Source: Salvator merianae
Taxonomy: Eukaryota; Chordata; Lepidosauria; Squamata; Teiidae
NCBI GenBank assembly: GCA_003586115.2
Contig: QVOM02000053.1
Span: 5,437,316 to 5,501,315 of the forward strand
DNA: 64,000 nucleotides
Direction of reading: 5' to 3'
Shown: positions 1 through 11,578 of the stretch, one piece after another
Position numbering within the stretch: position 1 is the first letter of the stretch
Layout of the letters: each line of letters starts with the position of its first letter
The notes under the pieces: generated by a model
Seen by the model: the letters and a program-made list of their open reading frames with translations, nothing else
The model's database searches: none
What the model was told of the DNA's origin: nothing
Program-made: the position numbers and the translations under genes

Positions 1-2740
1 TGATGTTTCCGTTCGAATTTATACTCTATCTTTTTATATATATATATAATGGAACCCAAAATTGAATTCATATGATGCCAGGAAACCTAATTTCCAGATG
101 CTGACCTGAGAGAGTGGCTTTAAGTTACTTCAAGCCATTTAATTTGTAAATTTCAGAGCAAATATCCTATTTCCTTTCACACATTGCTTCCTCCTCTCCT
201 GTTTAGAAACCTTCTCTTTTGAATTATTGCAGGAGGTTACTCACTTTAGAAAAATCAAGTATTTTTTCTGCTGTAAATCCTCAGTCTCCAGCTGTCACTC
301 TTACTCTGAGCAGCTCTGCTTTGCCTTCTTTGAGGTTTCTGTGTATGCTCCCCCAGGAAATTGGTCTTGGCTCTCTAAAGCAAAACAAAAGAATCTTTAT
401 TTGAATAGGTCTGACTGGGAAAGCTTTTTCCCATCAGAAAGTAATCAAGCTGAAAAAAAATAAAAAAATCCTTGAGACAATTAATGCTACTAAGGCTTAG
501 CCAGTTATTCTTAATTAAACAGCCCTTCTGTGAAAGATCTCATTTATATCACATTGTTTTCCTTCAGAAGCTAGGACATGCAAATGGCCAGTAAGCAGCA
601 ACAGTGCTGATCTGATACATGGGGTATCAGACAGATTCACATAACAGTCATCCCTAGGGATGATTTGCTGGTGTTTGAAAACCATCACATAGTTAAGAAA
701 AAAAACTCATATAAATGAAATATATAAAATTCGCCCTATTGAAGACATTTGACATTTGCAGTTACTGGCTATCAAAGGGAGACAGGGATCAAAAAGTTTA
801 AAACAAGGACAAAATAAAAATAGGTTTCATTTCTCAGTCACATTAATTTTTTTGTAGTTTATGTTCCATTTCAGATTCTTCCACTGAGACAGTTGCTTCC
901 TTGCATTTCTCTACATGCCATAAATATGCATAAAATCTTTTTTACAAGTTCAAACACAAATTCAATGGTACCCATCATGCATGTGCATATGTATACACTG
1001 TCATTATTTATATTAGATGCATACATTTCATGATGCATATACTTGATCTGAGTTCAGATTTGAAAATCTGTTCATATGCATTCAGGTTAGAAAGGAGAAG
1101 GCAATTGTTTTCAGTTCAGAAGAAGAAGCTAGATTCTAGAAGAATTATGACAGTTATAGCTTTCGCAATGGTAAAGACACACTCAAAATGCATACTTAAA
1201 TTTACTTGCTTCCTCAAAAGCTGGTAATTCCAGATGTTTCACTACTTGGTTGAGGACAAAAGAGGTGGGAAGTGGAAAATGCTGCAGCTGTATCCAGAAA
1301 GTGAGGATTTGATCAAAAATTCTGCTTCACCACTTCTGTTCGTGGCAGCTGTATTGGCAGTCAGATACTTTTGAAATAAACATTTTAGAGGGGGAAAAAA
1401 AGGGAAAATAAGAATAAACTAAATTTTTAAGTGTTTGAAAGCCACTGCTGAACCCATTGAGAAAAACTGATGAAAGCTATAATACAATTAGAACAGTAAT
1501 AACATGGATAAATAATAAAGTATAAAAATGTCATAAACTTATAATTGCTTGTTAGAGCAATAGAACTGTGTCCTCTTGAAGAAAATCTATCTATATGGAT
1601 ATCCAAACTGCATTAATTGTACTCCCTTTCCTGAAAGAAAAGGTACATATAGGTACAAAAATATCCTGATGTTCTTGATGAATAAAGAAAATCACCAATC
1701 CCTTCTACAGACATGTTTCCAGAGAACCATAAAACAGAAATGAGCCTTAGATTTTTCTTGATTACATTTAAGGAGTTAACAAAGGAATTGTGAGGCCTTT
1801 GGGGACTGAACAATCTGCATTTATTTAACTCAGTTCAGTCAATATAAAATGCAAGATGGTGAAAATTCAAGTGAAGTTGTTGAAAATGCTGAGGAACATT
1901 TTCCCTTTGAGAGACTATTTGGTGATTTAGACTGTAAATTGGTTTAAAAGTTGGAGTTGAAAAGCTTGTACCTTAAGGATTTATTAGCACTGTGAGGGTG
2001 CAATCAGACAGGGCTTTTTTTTTTCAATTTCTCCTTTTTAGAAAATGCATGCTTTCTGTAGATAACCCCCCAAACAGAGATTCAAACAGAATTTGCCATT
2101 CCTTCACCTTGAAGCTGACAACACTTCCCTAACATGTACTAACACTTTAATTGGTAACTGCTGGCCTGATTTCCATTACCTTGATTGGTCAGCCTTCCAT
2201 AGCAGCCATTTCCAGGCTGAGACTGGCTACATATCTTCATGCCAATCTGACCCAAACAGTAAGTCACTTTTGGAATGATGATTTACCATTTTGGAAAGAG
2301 GCACACATTAAGAGGATTCAGGACATGCTAAGTTGACTTTTGGCATTTTATGTCTGTCCCTTGAGCCTCAAATTCACCCAGAGGGTGCCCCTTTAACAGT
2401 GTCTGATTGCATCTTTAAAGTTGTAGTCAAACTCCAGTATTCACTAACATTGTTGAGCTGTTCTGAGCTATAAATTTTAACATTATGAATTATGTCTGCA
2501 AAGACTGGCTGCAGTTCATTAATTTTCCCACCCATATTTATGTGATCTGTCATCAACAAAAACATCATGAGAGGTGTTTTTTTTTTAAAAAAAATACTTG
2601 TTTTGAAAGGAGTTCCATTACGTTTCCATTTTGCATCAAGTGCAAGCTGGTGGGTACAAGATCTCCCAAAAAGCTTTGCTAGTATTTCATTTGAATTGAA
2701 ATAGTTACAAAAGTATGATTTCCAGGAAAATTAAGAGTAA
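1..2740. other. AT-rich non-coding stretch, nothing recognised
   Basis: Only short chance ORFs occur here. A small (TA)n run lies at 35-48. A GTAAGT-type donor at about 2241 follows an open segment of about 150 bases, but no acceptor clearly pairs with it. No repeat family was recognised. Confidence 0.6.
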
Positions 2741-2745
2741 CTGCC

Positions 2746-2964
2746 TTAAGAGTCTAAGGCAGCGTATTTATTACAAGTAGGAAATAACTTTATGATGTTT
2801 TCTAGATATGAGTCAGCTGTGAAATGATCTAGCTTTTGCTGCTTGCCAGCCTTACAGCTTTGAGAGTCTGAAGAAGAGCAATTACATTTCATATTGCCCA
2901 TCCTTGCTTCATCTACTATCCCAGAAATATTAAACTCTGCTTGGCAATGTCCAATTAGGCTTAT
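2746..2964 (-). other. candidate minus-strand terminal exon, 72 codons, unknown protein
   Basis: Read on the minus strand, a pyrimidine-rich tract (about 2996-2967) ends in CTGCAG. The 72 codons that follow, from 2964, are fully open and end in TAA at 2748-2746. The peptide begins ISLIGHCQAEFNISG, has a CNC motif and two further cysteines (C-N-C-x7-C-x22-C), and carries two N-glycosylation-type sequons (NIS, NCS). The open frame continues upstream to 3016 but has no ATG, so it could only be an internal or last exon. An alternative GTAAGG donor at 2855-2851 would end the exon at 2856. A perfect 8 bp inverted repeat (CTGCCTTA / TAAGGCAG, 2741-2762) overlaps the stop. I do not recognise the protein, and chance remains the likelier explanation. 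Confidence 0.2.
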
Positions 2965-2979
2965 CTGCAGAATAATGAT

Positions 2980-5900
2980 AGAAGTGAATAAAAAGACTTC
3001 CAAAAGTGAGCACTTTTAATAAGGTGATGTGGGAAAAAAATAAATCCATGTGGTATGCCCCTCTTTCACAAGAAAGGAGGCAGAAATATCTTCAGCATTA
3101 ACCCTCTGAGCAACCCAACCTATCTGAAAACCCTGTGTGCAAGAGAGACAAACAGTGCAGAGCTTTGAGTTATTCCTGTGGTATCTGGGGAGACAATTTG
3201 GACATTCAAGAACTGCAGCACTTGTGGTAGGGGTAATTGACTGTGTCTGCATAAACATGGAACTTCATGGTTTTAACTGCCAAAGCAGTTAACATGTAAG
3301 AAAAAAGCATTGGCTTTAATGTATTGGGATGGGTCAAACCAAAATATGGGTTGAATGAACACTGTAAGTTACAAGAATACCTGTTTAATCTAATAGGTAC
3401 TTCTTCATTTTCAAACAAAAATCTGCACTTTTGCTTAGTCAGCTAATTTTTTTGCATTTGGTTCACATTTTTTAGAATGTTTTCCCATTGAAAATGCCAT
3501 TTTCATGGTTTTAACACAGTGAAAAATGCATTAAAATGCAAAAAATTGACAAATTTCATTTTTGCAAAAGAAGTAGTTTTTTTCTGTTTTTGATTGACAA
3601 CTGCAAATGAAAAAAGCCATTTTTGTTTCGATGCAAAAATTTGCGAAAACAAAATTTACTATGGATTTTCAAATGTGAATGTGAATGTTTATGTAGGATA
3701 TGTTCCTCAGACTAGTCGATTTTATTCATTCAATTAGAAAATTGGACAATACAATCACATATATTGCAGGATATGAGGTAAGATTATATAGTAAAATGTT
3801 CTACATTGCAATGAGTATGGCCAACACAGAAAAAGCTACAGGCTGGTTTTCTTTCCATTTCCCTGGAAAATAATCCCAGGTATCTGAAACTATTTACGTG
3901 TTCAAGAATGTGCCCATTGCCACCGCATTTCCAACTGTGGTGTCAGAAGGCTCCTTGTGGTGATCAGGAGTGATTTACCACTGGAGGCTCCATGTTTACA
4001 GGATTCAGTTTTATGCCCTGAACAGAGGTGGTGCAATTGCCCACTGGAAATGGTGCCCCCACGCTCCAAAATGGGGATGTGAAGGTGTCTTCTCAGCAAT
4101 GGATTGGGCTCTTGCTCCATTTGTTCGCAATGGAGTCTTATTCTGCAAGTAGAGACCTGGTCTTACACTCATATGACATTCTATGTATTTTATAATTTAG
4201 GGTAAAAGACAATAGAGATTCATGAATAGTTGTTTTTTGGAACTGGAAATAAATTAAATAAATTTAAATTAAAAAAAATCTGAAGTCTTGTCTGAATATC
4301 CTGCTTGTGAAATGTATTTGTGTTCTTAGAGGTGAGCTTGGCTTAGCAGACAATAATTTCTATTCAGCATTTTGTTGAATACTGCAATTGTTGGATCCCA
4401 TAGAGTTCCATTTTGAGTTAAAGCAGGATTCCTGCAAGTTTTAATTGTGTGCTTCTCACAATCTATAGTCCATGAACAAGATCAACTTTTATTAGCAATA
4501 ACTGAGGTTGTGAAAATCAAGAAAATAATTGATGTGGATACATACTGTGAAACCATTCATTGACAATACAAATACAGAAGACTGTAATTAAGGAGCTAAA
4601 GATGAAAAACAACAAAAAAAAACCCCAAACAAATTAGCTATGTGGAATATGGACTTTACCGCTGTTGATTTACTGGAAGAAAAGGTTTGAATTTGTTTGA
4701 CAGTGTGTGCAAATAAATTTTTTTCATTGTATATCACCAGTTCCTATGTTGAAAGAAAGACTTTGAAAGAACTACAGTTTATGAAGTTCTGAAGTAAACA
4801 CCTTAACATTCCCAGTACATGCCTCCTTTTCTTTGCTTTGGTTTTTGGTACTGCTGAAACATTTTTGTATCAAGTCTTTCCCATGTCCTTGTGCTAAAGC
4901 TTTCCAAAGTTGTTTCTTTGCCACAGCAACAAATATTATTTTAAAATAGCAACCACTATCTTTTAGTTTTAAGAGAAGAAAACTGTATATGCCAAAGTAT
5001 ATAGTAGACACCACAAAAAACCTCAGAGAACAGTCTGATGGGTGGTCTTGTGACATACATTAAAGCATGAGTGGTGAATGTCTTTTTCTTTTCTTTTTTT
5101 CCCAGTTCAAGGACCATATTAGTCTACTGAAATCCTCTAGAAGTAGCATGTCTTGGGGTAGGTGATAAATTCAATTTATTGCCATTTAAAAAATGGATTT
5201 GGGGGACCTAAGTATGGGAAGTCTCTCAAAGCACCTGCTGCTGCTCCTGTCTGCACAGCATTGCAGACAGGGAACTCTTGTTCCACTGCTGTAACGTTTC
5301 TGACCAGGAAATTTCATTGAACATAGGAAATGTGATTTCCTGTGTTTGATGAAACAGGGCTGTGTAAGCTGTATCAAAGAATGTAGATGAAAGTAAGTGG
5401 TAATGGCATTGCTGCCTGAAGAACAGGACTAAACTCTGTCATAGCCCTTACTTTCACACTACCTACAGCACTGCATCCACTCTGTCATGACTAGAGGTCC
5501 TTGTGAACTGCTGTGGTCATAAAATTGTCACAATGAGGGCTGTCACACCTCTGTGCTTCATAGAGGTAAGGGCTACCCCATGTGTCTCTCTACCTCACCA
5601 CCCCTTCATCACAAAAGGTTGTGAAGACCACGCTACATGGCTGAATGGACCAAGAAATAAACTCTGGCTTGCAGCAATCAAGGCTCAGTTCTTTTTATTT
5701 TCTTTATTTGCCTTTTTTATACTTCTTGACTAATTTACTTGTCCGATTCATGCTCTTTGTTCTGCTGACAAAGAAACACACTGAATGTGCTGTTACTACA
5801 TCCTTTATGCAGATTGTCTTACAGAATGATTCTAAAGTGCAAGGTAAATTGCCATTGTAGCTGGGAGCTCATTCTGGAAAGTCTCAGAACTTAGTATTTT

Positions 5901-6320
5901 TCCTTTCTTTTTTATTGCTCTTGTTTTGGTTAATAATAAATACTATTCTGGCCATTATAAGCAGGACACTTTTAATCTCAAGTGCACAATACTGAAAGTA
6001 TGTGTGTGCTTACCAGTGGAAGACAAATTAGCAAAATTAGATTTCATCTTAACAGTTAACCAAGAACAAGTACCCTGGGGCTTTCATTTAACAACTATCG
6101 GGGGGTGGGGGGGGAACTCACATACTTGAGATCAAATGAAAAGGTAGGAGCTCCTACAGTATTTTCAGTGTGCTTCCTATTCTGCATATTATTGTAGTGT
6201 CACATATAAGAGGCTCATTCAAAACTCTGTGTAGTTTTCATAATACAATGATACTCAAGTAATAAATACAAGAAAGCACTGAAATACAACCACTGAAATC
6301 CAAGACTGGAGGGGGAAAGG
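2980..6320. other. non-coding stretch without recognised gene
   Basis: A TTTTGCAAAA-rich block lies at 3425-3660 (listed separately). A somewhat more GC-rich part at 3890-4170 looks like old repeat DNA of unknown family. A G6-T-G7 run lies at 6101-6114. The remainder is ordinary AT-rich sequence. Confidence 0.55.
3425..3660. repeat. AT-rich, self-complementary TTTGCA/TGCAAA block
   Basis: About 235 bases dominated by short words such as TTTTGCA, TGCAAAA, GAAAATG and CATTTTC, so that many short stems can form. The clearest is an imperfect hairpin at 3621-3654, where TTTTGTTTCG pairs with CGAAAACAAAA around a GCAAA/TTTGC inner stem. It is unlike the flanks in word usage. No known family is assigned. 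Confidence 0.35.
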
Positions 6321-6328
6321 GAGACTTT

Positions 6329-6735
6329 GGGTCTTTCTGCAAGGACCCTTAAAGTGGATTAAGGGTCAGAGTATGATCACTTGCTGGCTAGTTGTGATCT
6401 GCACATTAGTGCAGATCTAATAAGGTCATGCCAGCTCTGCTCTGCTCTGCTCTGTCTGCATGATAGCGTGATTCATATTAAGGAGGCCCGTTTTCCAGAT
6501 CACTGGTGGTCCTGCTTAATCGGGACTACCAGTGGACCAGTGGGCCTCATATGGAACATGGGAGGTGTGCAGGTTCATGCCTCCCATGTTCAGGACTACT
6601 GGGGGGCATATTTTGGCAGCACGACGTAGTGCACTGCCAAGAAAAACATCCACAGAAGTCCCAAGGCAAGGTACAGACATTCCTAGCCTTCAGAGGTGCG
6701 GGGGTGCAGCCACAAAGCTCACACAGGCTCTTTCT
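6329..6735 (-). mobile_element. non-autonomous TIR DNA transposon, copy 1 (inverted, truncated)
   Basis: The left edge GGGTCTTTCTGC (6329-6340) corresponds to the reverse complement of the right end of the copy at 9456-10012. The reverse complement of 6500-6720 aligns with 9575-9790 of that copy: shared words include CAGCTTTG/GAGCTTTG, CCTCT, AGGAATG, TGC-GTGC and ACATG-GGCATG. Similarity fades near 6735, so the other terminus is missing. No transposase ORF is visible, and the family is not named here. Confidence 0.55.
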
Positions 6736-6739
6736 AAAC

Positions 6740-7190
6740 AACAACAAAGTATTCTTAGAAATCTGCATTTCTTCTTCTTTTCTTTGCTCTAATAAAAACC
6801 TGTTCACAGAAACACATACTTTATGAGAAAAGAGTGCCTGAAAATGTACATGTAAGATACAATATCAGAGAAATGTATTGTACTCAATGTTAGGCTGCCA
6901 CCTCAAGACTCAGCAGCAACAGCTAGTTTCAGAGAATATGTACATTTAGCAAATTCGCAGTAAATCACAAAAATCTCAGTTATGTTTCAGCTTTTATATC
7001 CCCTGACCGTTCCTCCCTCTTATCATTTCAAGTGCCTATCATAACTACCCATTTCTCCTTAGCTGCTTAGCAACCCAGACAAGAAAGCTTGTCTTTAGCT
7101 TCAAATATTCTTGAATATATTCTTAAACATGCCAACTGGCATTCCTGCTCAATTTCAGATCATTGAAAAATAGGATCTAACAGCAGGAAG
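6740..7190. other. non-coding spacer between transposon copies
   Basis: Ordinary AT-rich sequence between two copies of the same transposon family. No gene, RNA or recognised repeat. Confidence 0.5.
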
Positions 7191-7194
7191 TACA

Positions 7195-7774
7195 GCCCTT
7201 TCCAGATGGTGCATTGTTCCCGGGTAAATCCTGTAACAGGAACCTGCCATCCTCATGCTAGCATGGACTATAGTAGGTCCCATCTCCTCTCGCATCACTC
7301 CTCATCTGCATTGGACCAGTATGGACGGCTAAGGCACCCAAAAGAGCACTCTAGCCAGGTTTAGTGGCGGACCATAAAGATGAGCTCTACAACTGGCCCA
7401 CACCCAGTATACTCGTCCATATAGATAAAACATCCTGGCCTTAGAGCCCTTACAACATCCATTTCAGTGGTGTGCTTTGTTGTGCCACCAAAATAGGTCC
7501 CCTGATAAGCCAGGACATGAAGGTTTGTGCTTTCCACACCTCTCTATGGTTCAGTTTAGCAGATGGTAGTGTGGTGGTAGACCTTTTTAAAACAGGTCTA
7601 CAAGTAAACCAAACTAGGTGGCCATTTCAGCCTACTAGTCTAGTCTACACTCGATCCAGTGTGGACAGAACATACTAGCAGGAGACACGACCTCTCCTAT
7701 ACCGCATCAGCCTGCGAAAGAGAAACCTCTGGACCCCTTCATGAATAGGAGCATCAGTAAGTACAGAAATGCCC
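7195..7774 (+). mobile_element. non-autonomous TIR DNA transposon, copy 2 (about 580 bp)
   Basis: The left end GCCCTTTCC (7195-) and right end GTACAGAAATGCCC (ending 7774) match the termini of the copies at 9456-10012 and 51979-52158. The internal 7440-7560 block (GGTGTGCTTTGTTGTGCC, TAGGTCCCC) aligns with 9675-9715 (GTGGCATGCCTTGTTGTGC, GGGTTCCCC). The first 95 bases also align with the left arm of the 52 kb fold-back element. A 12 bp palindrome CATGCTAGCATG lies at 7254-7265. There is no coding capacity and no clear target duplication (ACA left, TGA right). It is interpreted as an old deletion derivative mobilised in trans. Confidence 0.6.
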
Positions 7775-7900
7775 TGATGTTAATTTGCCAAGCTCTTATC
7801 TCTAAGGAAACAAGAACTATTTCTAATTGGAGAACTGAGTTGAGTACGCAACACAAAAATCAATTGGTTTTGCAGTTAATCTTTCAAATATATTTTATGC

Positions 7901-7946
<46 letters not shown>
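7901..7946. repeat. (ATAG)n / GATA microsatellite
   Basis: About 11 uninterrupted tetranucleotide units, followed by a diverged TAGATCTATCTATA tail to about 7975. GATA/ATAG arrays are common in squamate genomes. Confidence 0.95.
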
Positions 7947-7947
<1 letters not shown>

Positions 7948-8167
7948 TAATAAACATGTATAGATCTATCTATACACATATTTGTGAAATTTATGATGGA
8001 TTTCTCCATTAAGCAGTAATTTTAAAAAGCCTGAAGTGTCTCTTAATCCTGAGGCTGAGAGCAAGAAAAATATCTGTATCATCTGTATGCAATGGAGAAA
8101 CGCAACTAAATGAGGCCATGGTTGAAGAAGAAAAGAAGAGTAGAGTCAAGCTCTGAACTACTGGATA

Positions 8168-8627
8168 TGTTGGGATGCTCTATTTTGCCCTTATGAGTTA
8201 ATTATCCTGGCTGTAGGTTGTTACAGCCCATTTCCTATGAGCTCTGGACATCTTGGTTGACATTTATGCATTATTGTAAGGTTGGCCACTGCCTGGCAAT
8301 CTTACCAAGTGCTTATAACTAAGCAATTATTGCTGGCAAGTATTCTGGATCCTGCTTTCATTTTGTGTTAAAAGAATGGCTGTTATTTTTAAATAAGACA
8401 GGTGAAGGTCTCCAAGTTGTTCTATGAGAACTGGAAGGGGAAATATGAGAATATGATACTTGCCAAGTTGAGGGATCGTTCTGAGAGGGTCCAGTAGCCA
8501 TGTGTTAAACTATATATTACTTTGTGCTTTGATGCTGTGATTTATCAATAAACCAGCATGTTTGCTGCTAGCTTTGCAGTTTCTCAAGTTCTTGTTTTTC
8601 CTCTGTTGAGGCCGACAGTAGTCGTTT
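8168..8627 (+). mobile_element. possible solo LTR (plus orientation)
   Basis: The block starts TGTTGGGATG and could end CCGACA. It contains a TATA-like AACTATATATT (8508-8518) and an AATAAA signal (8547-8552) followed by a T-rich region, in the order expected of U3-R-U5. The TATA-to-polyA spacing is short and no target duplication is evident, so this is a weak call. It has no coding sequence. Confidence 0.22.
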
Positions 8628-8628
8628 T

Positions 8629-8690
8629 GACAATTATGGGAGTTGAAATCCAGCTATTTCTGAGGGGCAAATCAATGACCATCCCTGGAG
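8629..8690. repeat. fragment of dispersed repeat with GGGAGTTGAAATCCA core
   Basis: The block holds TTATGGGAGTTGAAATCCAG followed by a diverged CTTTGG-less tail ending in CATCCCTGG. This core recurs in squamate interspersed repeats. A related motif is present at 40161-40236 (GGAGTTGAAGTCTACA). Confidence 0.35.
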
Positions 8691-8699
8691 TTACTGTGC

Positions 8700-9455
8700 T
8701 ACACAGGTCACATCAATTATAGTAGAAAATGGAGGTAAACAGCAAGTGGATGGACATGCAATTTTGTTGCAAATTTTATTATATGTATTTTGATATATTT
8801 GCTTTTTTTTTTTTTTAAGAAAGAAGGAAATCTAAGAAACTTACACAGTTTAATTCTGTTCATAAAAACTATGCAAAAAGTAATAATGTTTAATCAGGAA
8901 GAGCAAACGATAAGTATAAAATCTGCAGGATTACACAGGATTTGTAAAAGCAAAGATTTTAATTGTGTCTAGAAAATGCTGATCACTTCCCAAATTGGTA
9001 TCTAATGCATGCACTGTTCTTTATCTACTGCTTCTGCAGACTTTGCTTCCTTTTTGCATTGGTGGCTCCCAGACCCATTCATTCCATTTAAAGCAATATG
9101 AAGGTCACCATCCATTTGGAAATCTTTGATCTGACAGGAGATGCTTCTGGACCTATGGGCACTGCCTGCCACCATCTAGCTGCCACAGAATCAAATGCCT
9201 TGATAAAGCTGGAATTGGTCATTTGGAAGGTTACCAGATTGGTACATGTACTCATGTTTCCTTTCAAAATGCTGGAGTTTATGCAGCAATCATCTTTGCT
9301 GGGAATAAACTCCATTCTACAGGAAAATAATGTTTTAACATACCCAGTTCATATTTATATGAACTTAGCATATAAGTGTGCTTATATTTGCAGCTTTAAA
9401 CTGCTTGAAGAGTTAGTATCAAAACTTTTTCTTCCCTAGTATTTCCAAGGATCTA
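8700..9455. other. non-coding stretch with one 113-codon chance ORF
   Basis: The frame 9098-9439 (+) is open but overlaps an equally open minus-strand frame, shows no domain, and has no flanking promoter or splice context. Protein-like words change frame within it, which could reflect an old degraded repeat. No function is inferred. Confidence 0.45.
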
Positions 9456-10012
9456 GGGCACTTCTGCACTTACCTGTGCTGTTCTGTTACAGGGCTTATT
9501 CCAGGCTCCTGGTGTGGAACAAGGCCATCCGCATTGGGATTCCCTGTATCATATCAGCCCCACACCAGCTCTGAAAGTTGTATCAGCTTTGAAGTCAGTG
9601 CAGAGTGCCTCTAAATGTTCCAAAAGCAAGGAATGAAAGTTCCTGACCTTTAGAGCTCCCAGGAAGATCATTCTGGTGGCATGCCTTGTTGTGCAGCCAT
9701 AATGGGTTCCCCATGGCGTATTGGACCATGTAGGCATGGTGTTTGAATGCCTCCACGATCTAGTATACCACTTCATAGTATGGTGGTAGATTCCAAAAAA
9801 GAGGTTTATTGGTAGACAGGACCAGGACACCATTTTGGGCATCCTAACCCAGTCTTTGTTTTGTCCTGCATGGGCAGAGTGTACTAGAAGAGGGTGGACC
9901 CTCACAGTGTACTAGAATGAGGTGGGCCCTCCTTGAAACCAGACCACCCTGCATAAAGGAGGACTGGAAAGGCCTTCCTTAACCCGTCTACTGGCAAGTA
10001 CAGAAATGGCCC
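9456..10012 (+). mobile_element. non-autonomous TIR DNA transposon, copy 3 (557 bp, both ends present)
   Basis: The termini are GGGCACTTCTGCACTTACC at the left and, reverse-complemented, GGGCCATTTCTGTACTTGCC at the right, a terminal inverted repeat of about 20 bp. It is flanked by TA on both sides (CTA left, TAA right). The interior is shared with copies 1 and 2 in this window. An ORF of 118 codons at 9549-9905 (-) lies wholly inside and resembles no transposase, so it is treated as spurious. The GG[GC]C-TTTCTGCACTT end is compatible with PIF/Harbinger-like or TA-targeting elements, and the superfamily remains open. Confidence 0.65.
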
Positions 10013-10913
10013 TAAACAAAGCACAGCTATCTGTCTTCAAATGATAGTTATTTTTTTCTTGGACTATAATCTAGCACTGCAAATTTTGAGCTAATTGAAA
10101 GGGATGACTTTATTGTTTTAATGAGGCAATGAATTATGGCTGTAGCCTATAACAAATCTCAATCAAGGTAATTCTGAAGGTGGTGCATGGATATTCTCTC
10201 TTATCTGAACAACATAGGGACATAAGTGTGGAGCAGATATGGATAATTGTAGCCTGAAGTTATTGCTTCATCCAGGGAGTCTTATCTGCTTCTCTTTTTC
10301 CCTTTCTTTTCCAAATAATCCATTGCTTATTTGTGGGTTGTTGTTTTTTTAATTTCTCCTTCCCAAGCAAGTTAAAACAGAAATAAAAGCACATATGATT
10401 GGTAACATAATACAGATTGCTTTAAGATCTTCTGTTTTAGAAGTAACTTGATTATATTAAAATCGACTGTGGATGAGTCTCCCCTAAAGTGCTAGGCAAC
10501 AGAATATATTGGTGCAGTTTGCTAGAGTAAAGGCTGCTGTTTCTTGAAATACCACCTTTGAAGGTAGTGGGAAAAAAATGGGCAGCATCTCACTCTGCAT
10601 AGCACAGATCCTTCCTGATTGCTTAGAAGCAGCTGGCATATACTCTGGCATATTAAAATGGCTTTCCCCTCTTGTTTTTGTTTTATTTTCCCTCTGTCTC
10701 CATAATCAGAATTTTCTTCCCCTCTTCCAGTGTATATTTACATTTTCCAATAATCTATGTGTGAAGGCATCTGAAGGAAGCAAATGCTGCTGTCCCTTCT
10801 CCCCTAAACTCCTAACTCCCACATAAAACATCCTTACCTTAGTTTACTTCCAAGTCCTCTTGAGATGCTTCGATGGGGGAATTTCCTCATATTCCCCATG
10901 TGCTTGCATAGAG
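10013..10913. other. non-coding stretch, nothing recognised
   Basis: AT-rich sequence. The 82-codon frame at 10578-10826 has no recognisable domain and no supporting signals. Confidence 0.5.
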
Positions 10914-10985
10914 CAGTGTTTCTCAACCGGGGGCCATATGCCTCTCTGTGTGCTCCTGGGAAATTCCAAGGGGGGCATAGGGGGC
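10914..10985 (+). mobile_element. possible hAT-type element end
   Basis: The sequence CAGTGTTTCTCAACCGGGGG at 10914 matches the typical terminal motif of many vertebrate hAT elements (CAGTGTTTCTCAAC...), and is followed by a G-rich decayed interior (GGGGGGCATAGGGGG). The opposite terminus was not found, so the copy is truncated or too diverged. Confidence 0.4.
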
Positions 10986-10989
10986 TTTC

Positions 10990-11578
10990 TCCTCCCATTC
11001 CTCCTTTGTTCTTTTTTTCCTACATGGCTTACATTTCAAAACTTGTTCTAGAAATAACCCAGCATTGGCTCATATAAGGATGGGGAAGGAGAAGTAGAGT
11101 AACTGTGTTATGATCAATTATGGATTTATATTGTTTTTTGTTTGGCGGGTGGACTGGAGCGGTGATTCTACAAAGATAAAAATGGAACTGTCAATGTGAT
11201 CCTATATCAACTCAGAGGTAATCACCATTAGGATGGTAGTTAATGTCGTTAGTCAGGATTCTGAGTGCCTGCAGCAAGAACATGGGTGAAGCTAAATCTT
11301 GCTGCTCTTTCTCTCATTCTATTAGTAATTTCTATTAATAATTAAAATAAAATAAAAGACCATGTTATGTTGACAGTGACATGATGTAAGTGATATTCAA
11401 GTATAAAGTTGAGAATAATACATAATAATTATTTTATTGATGTGGAATAAATGAATTATTCATATCTTCAAAGTATCTGTTATTAATTCTAATTACCTAA
11501 TTTTAAAGTATATGAGTTCCTCTGCAAATATATTAACAATTTTGATTGAACACCTGCTTCTTCTTCTTTTTTTTCCAG
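10990..11578. other. AT-rich non-coding stretch upstream of candidate exon
   Basis: No repeat or gene was recognised. The last 30 bases form a pyrimidine-rich acceptor tract belonging to the candidate exon at 11579. Confidence 0.5.

Noticed and set aside
3016..3258. 80-codon minus ORF with CPNC and CTVCLSC cysteine pairs, considered as a zinc-binding exon
   Set aside because: It has an ATG, but the cysteine spacing fits no finger family I know, and there is no clear splice connection to the 2746-2964 segment.
7901..7975. CRISPR-like repetition
   Set aside because: It is a tetranucleotide microsatellite without spacers. No CRISPR array exists anywhere in the window.
9098..9439. 113-codon plus-strand ORF as a possible gene
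   Set aside because: No domain, promoter or splice context, and the opposite strand is open over the same bases.
9549..9905. 118-codon minus ORF as a transposase
   Set aside because: It lies inside a non-autonomous element, shows no transposase motif, and is not preserved in the other copies.
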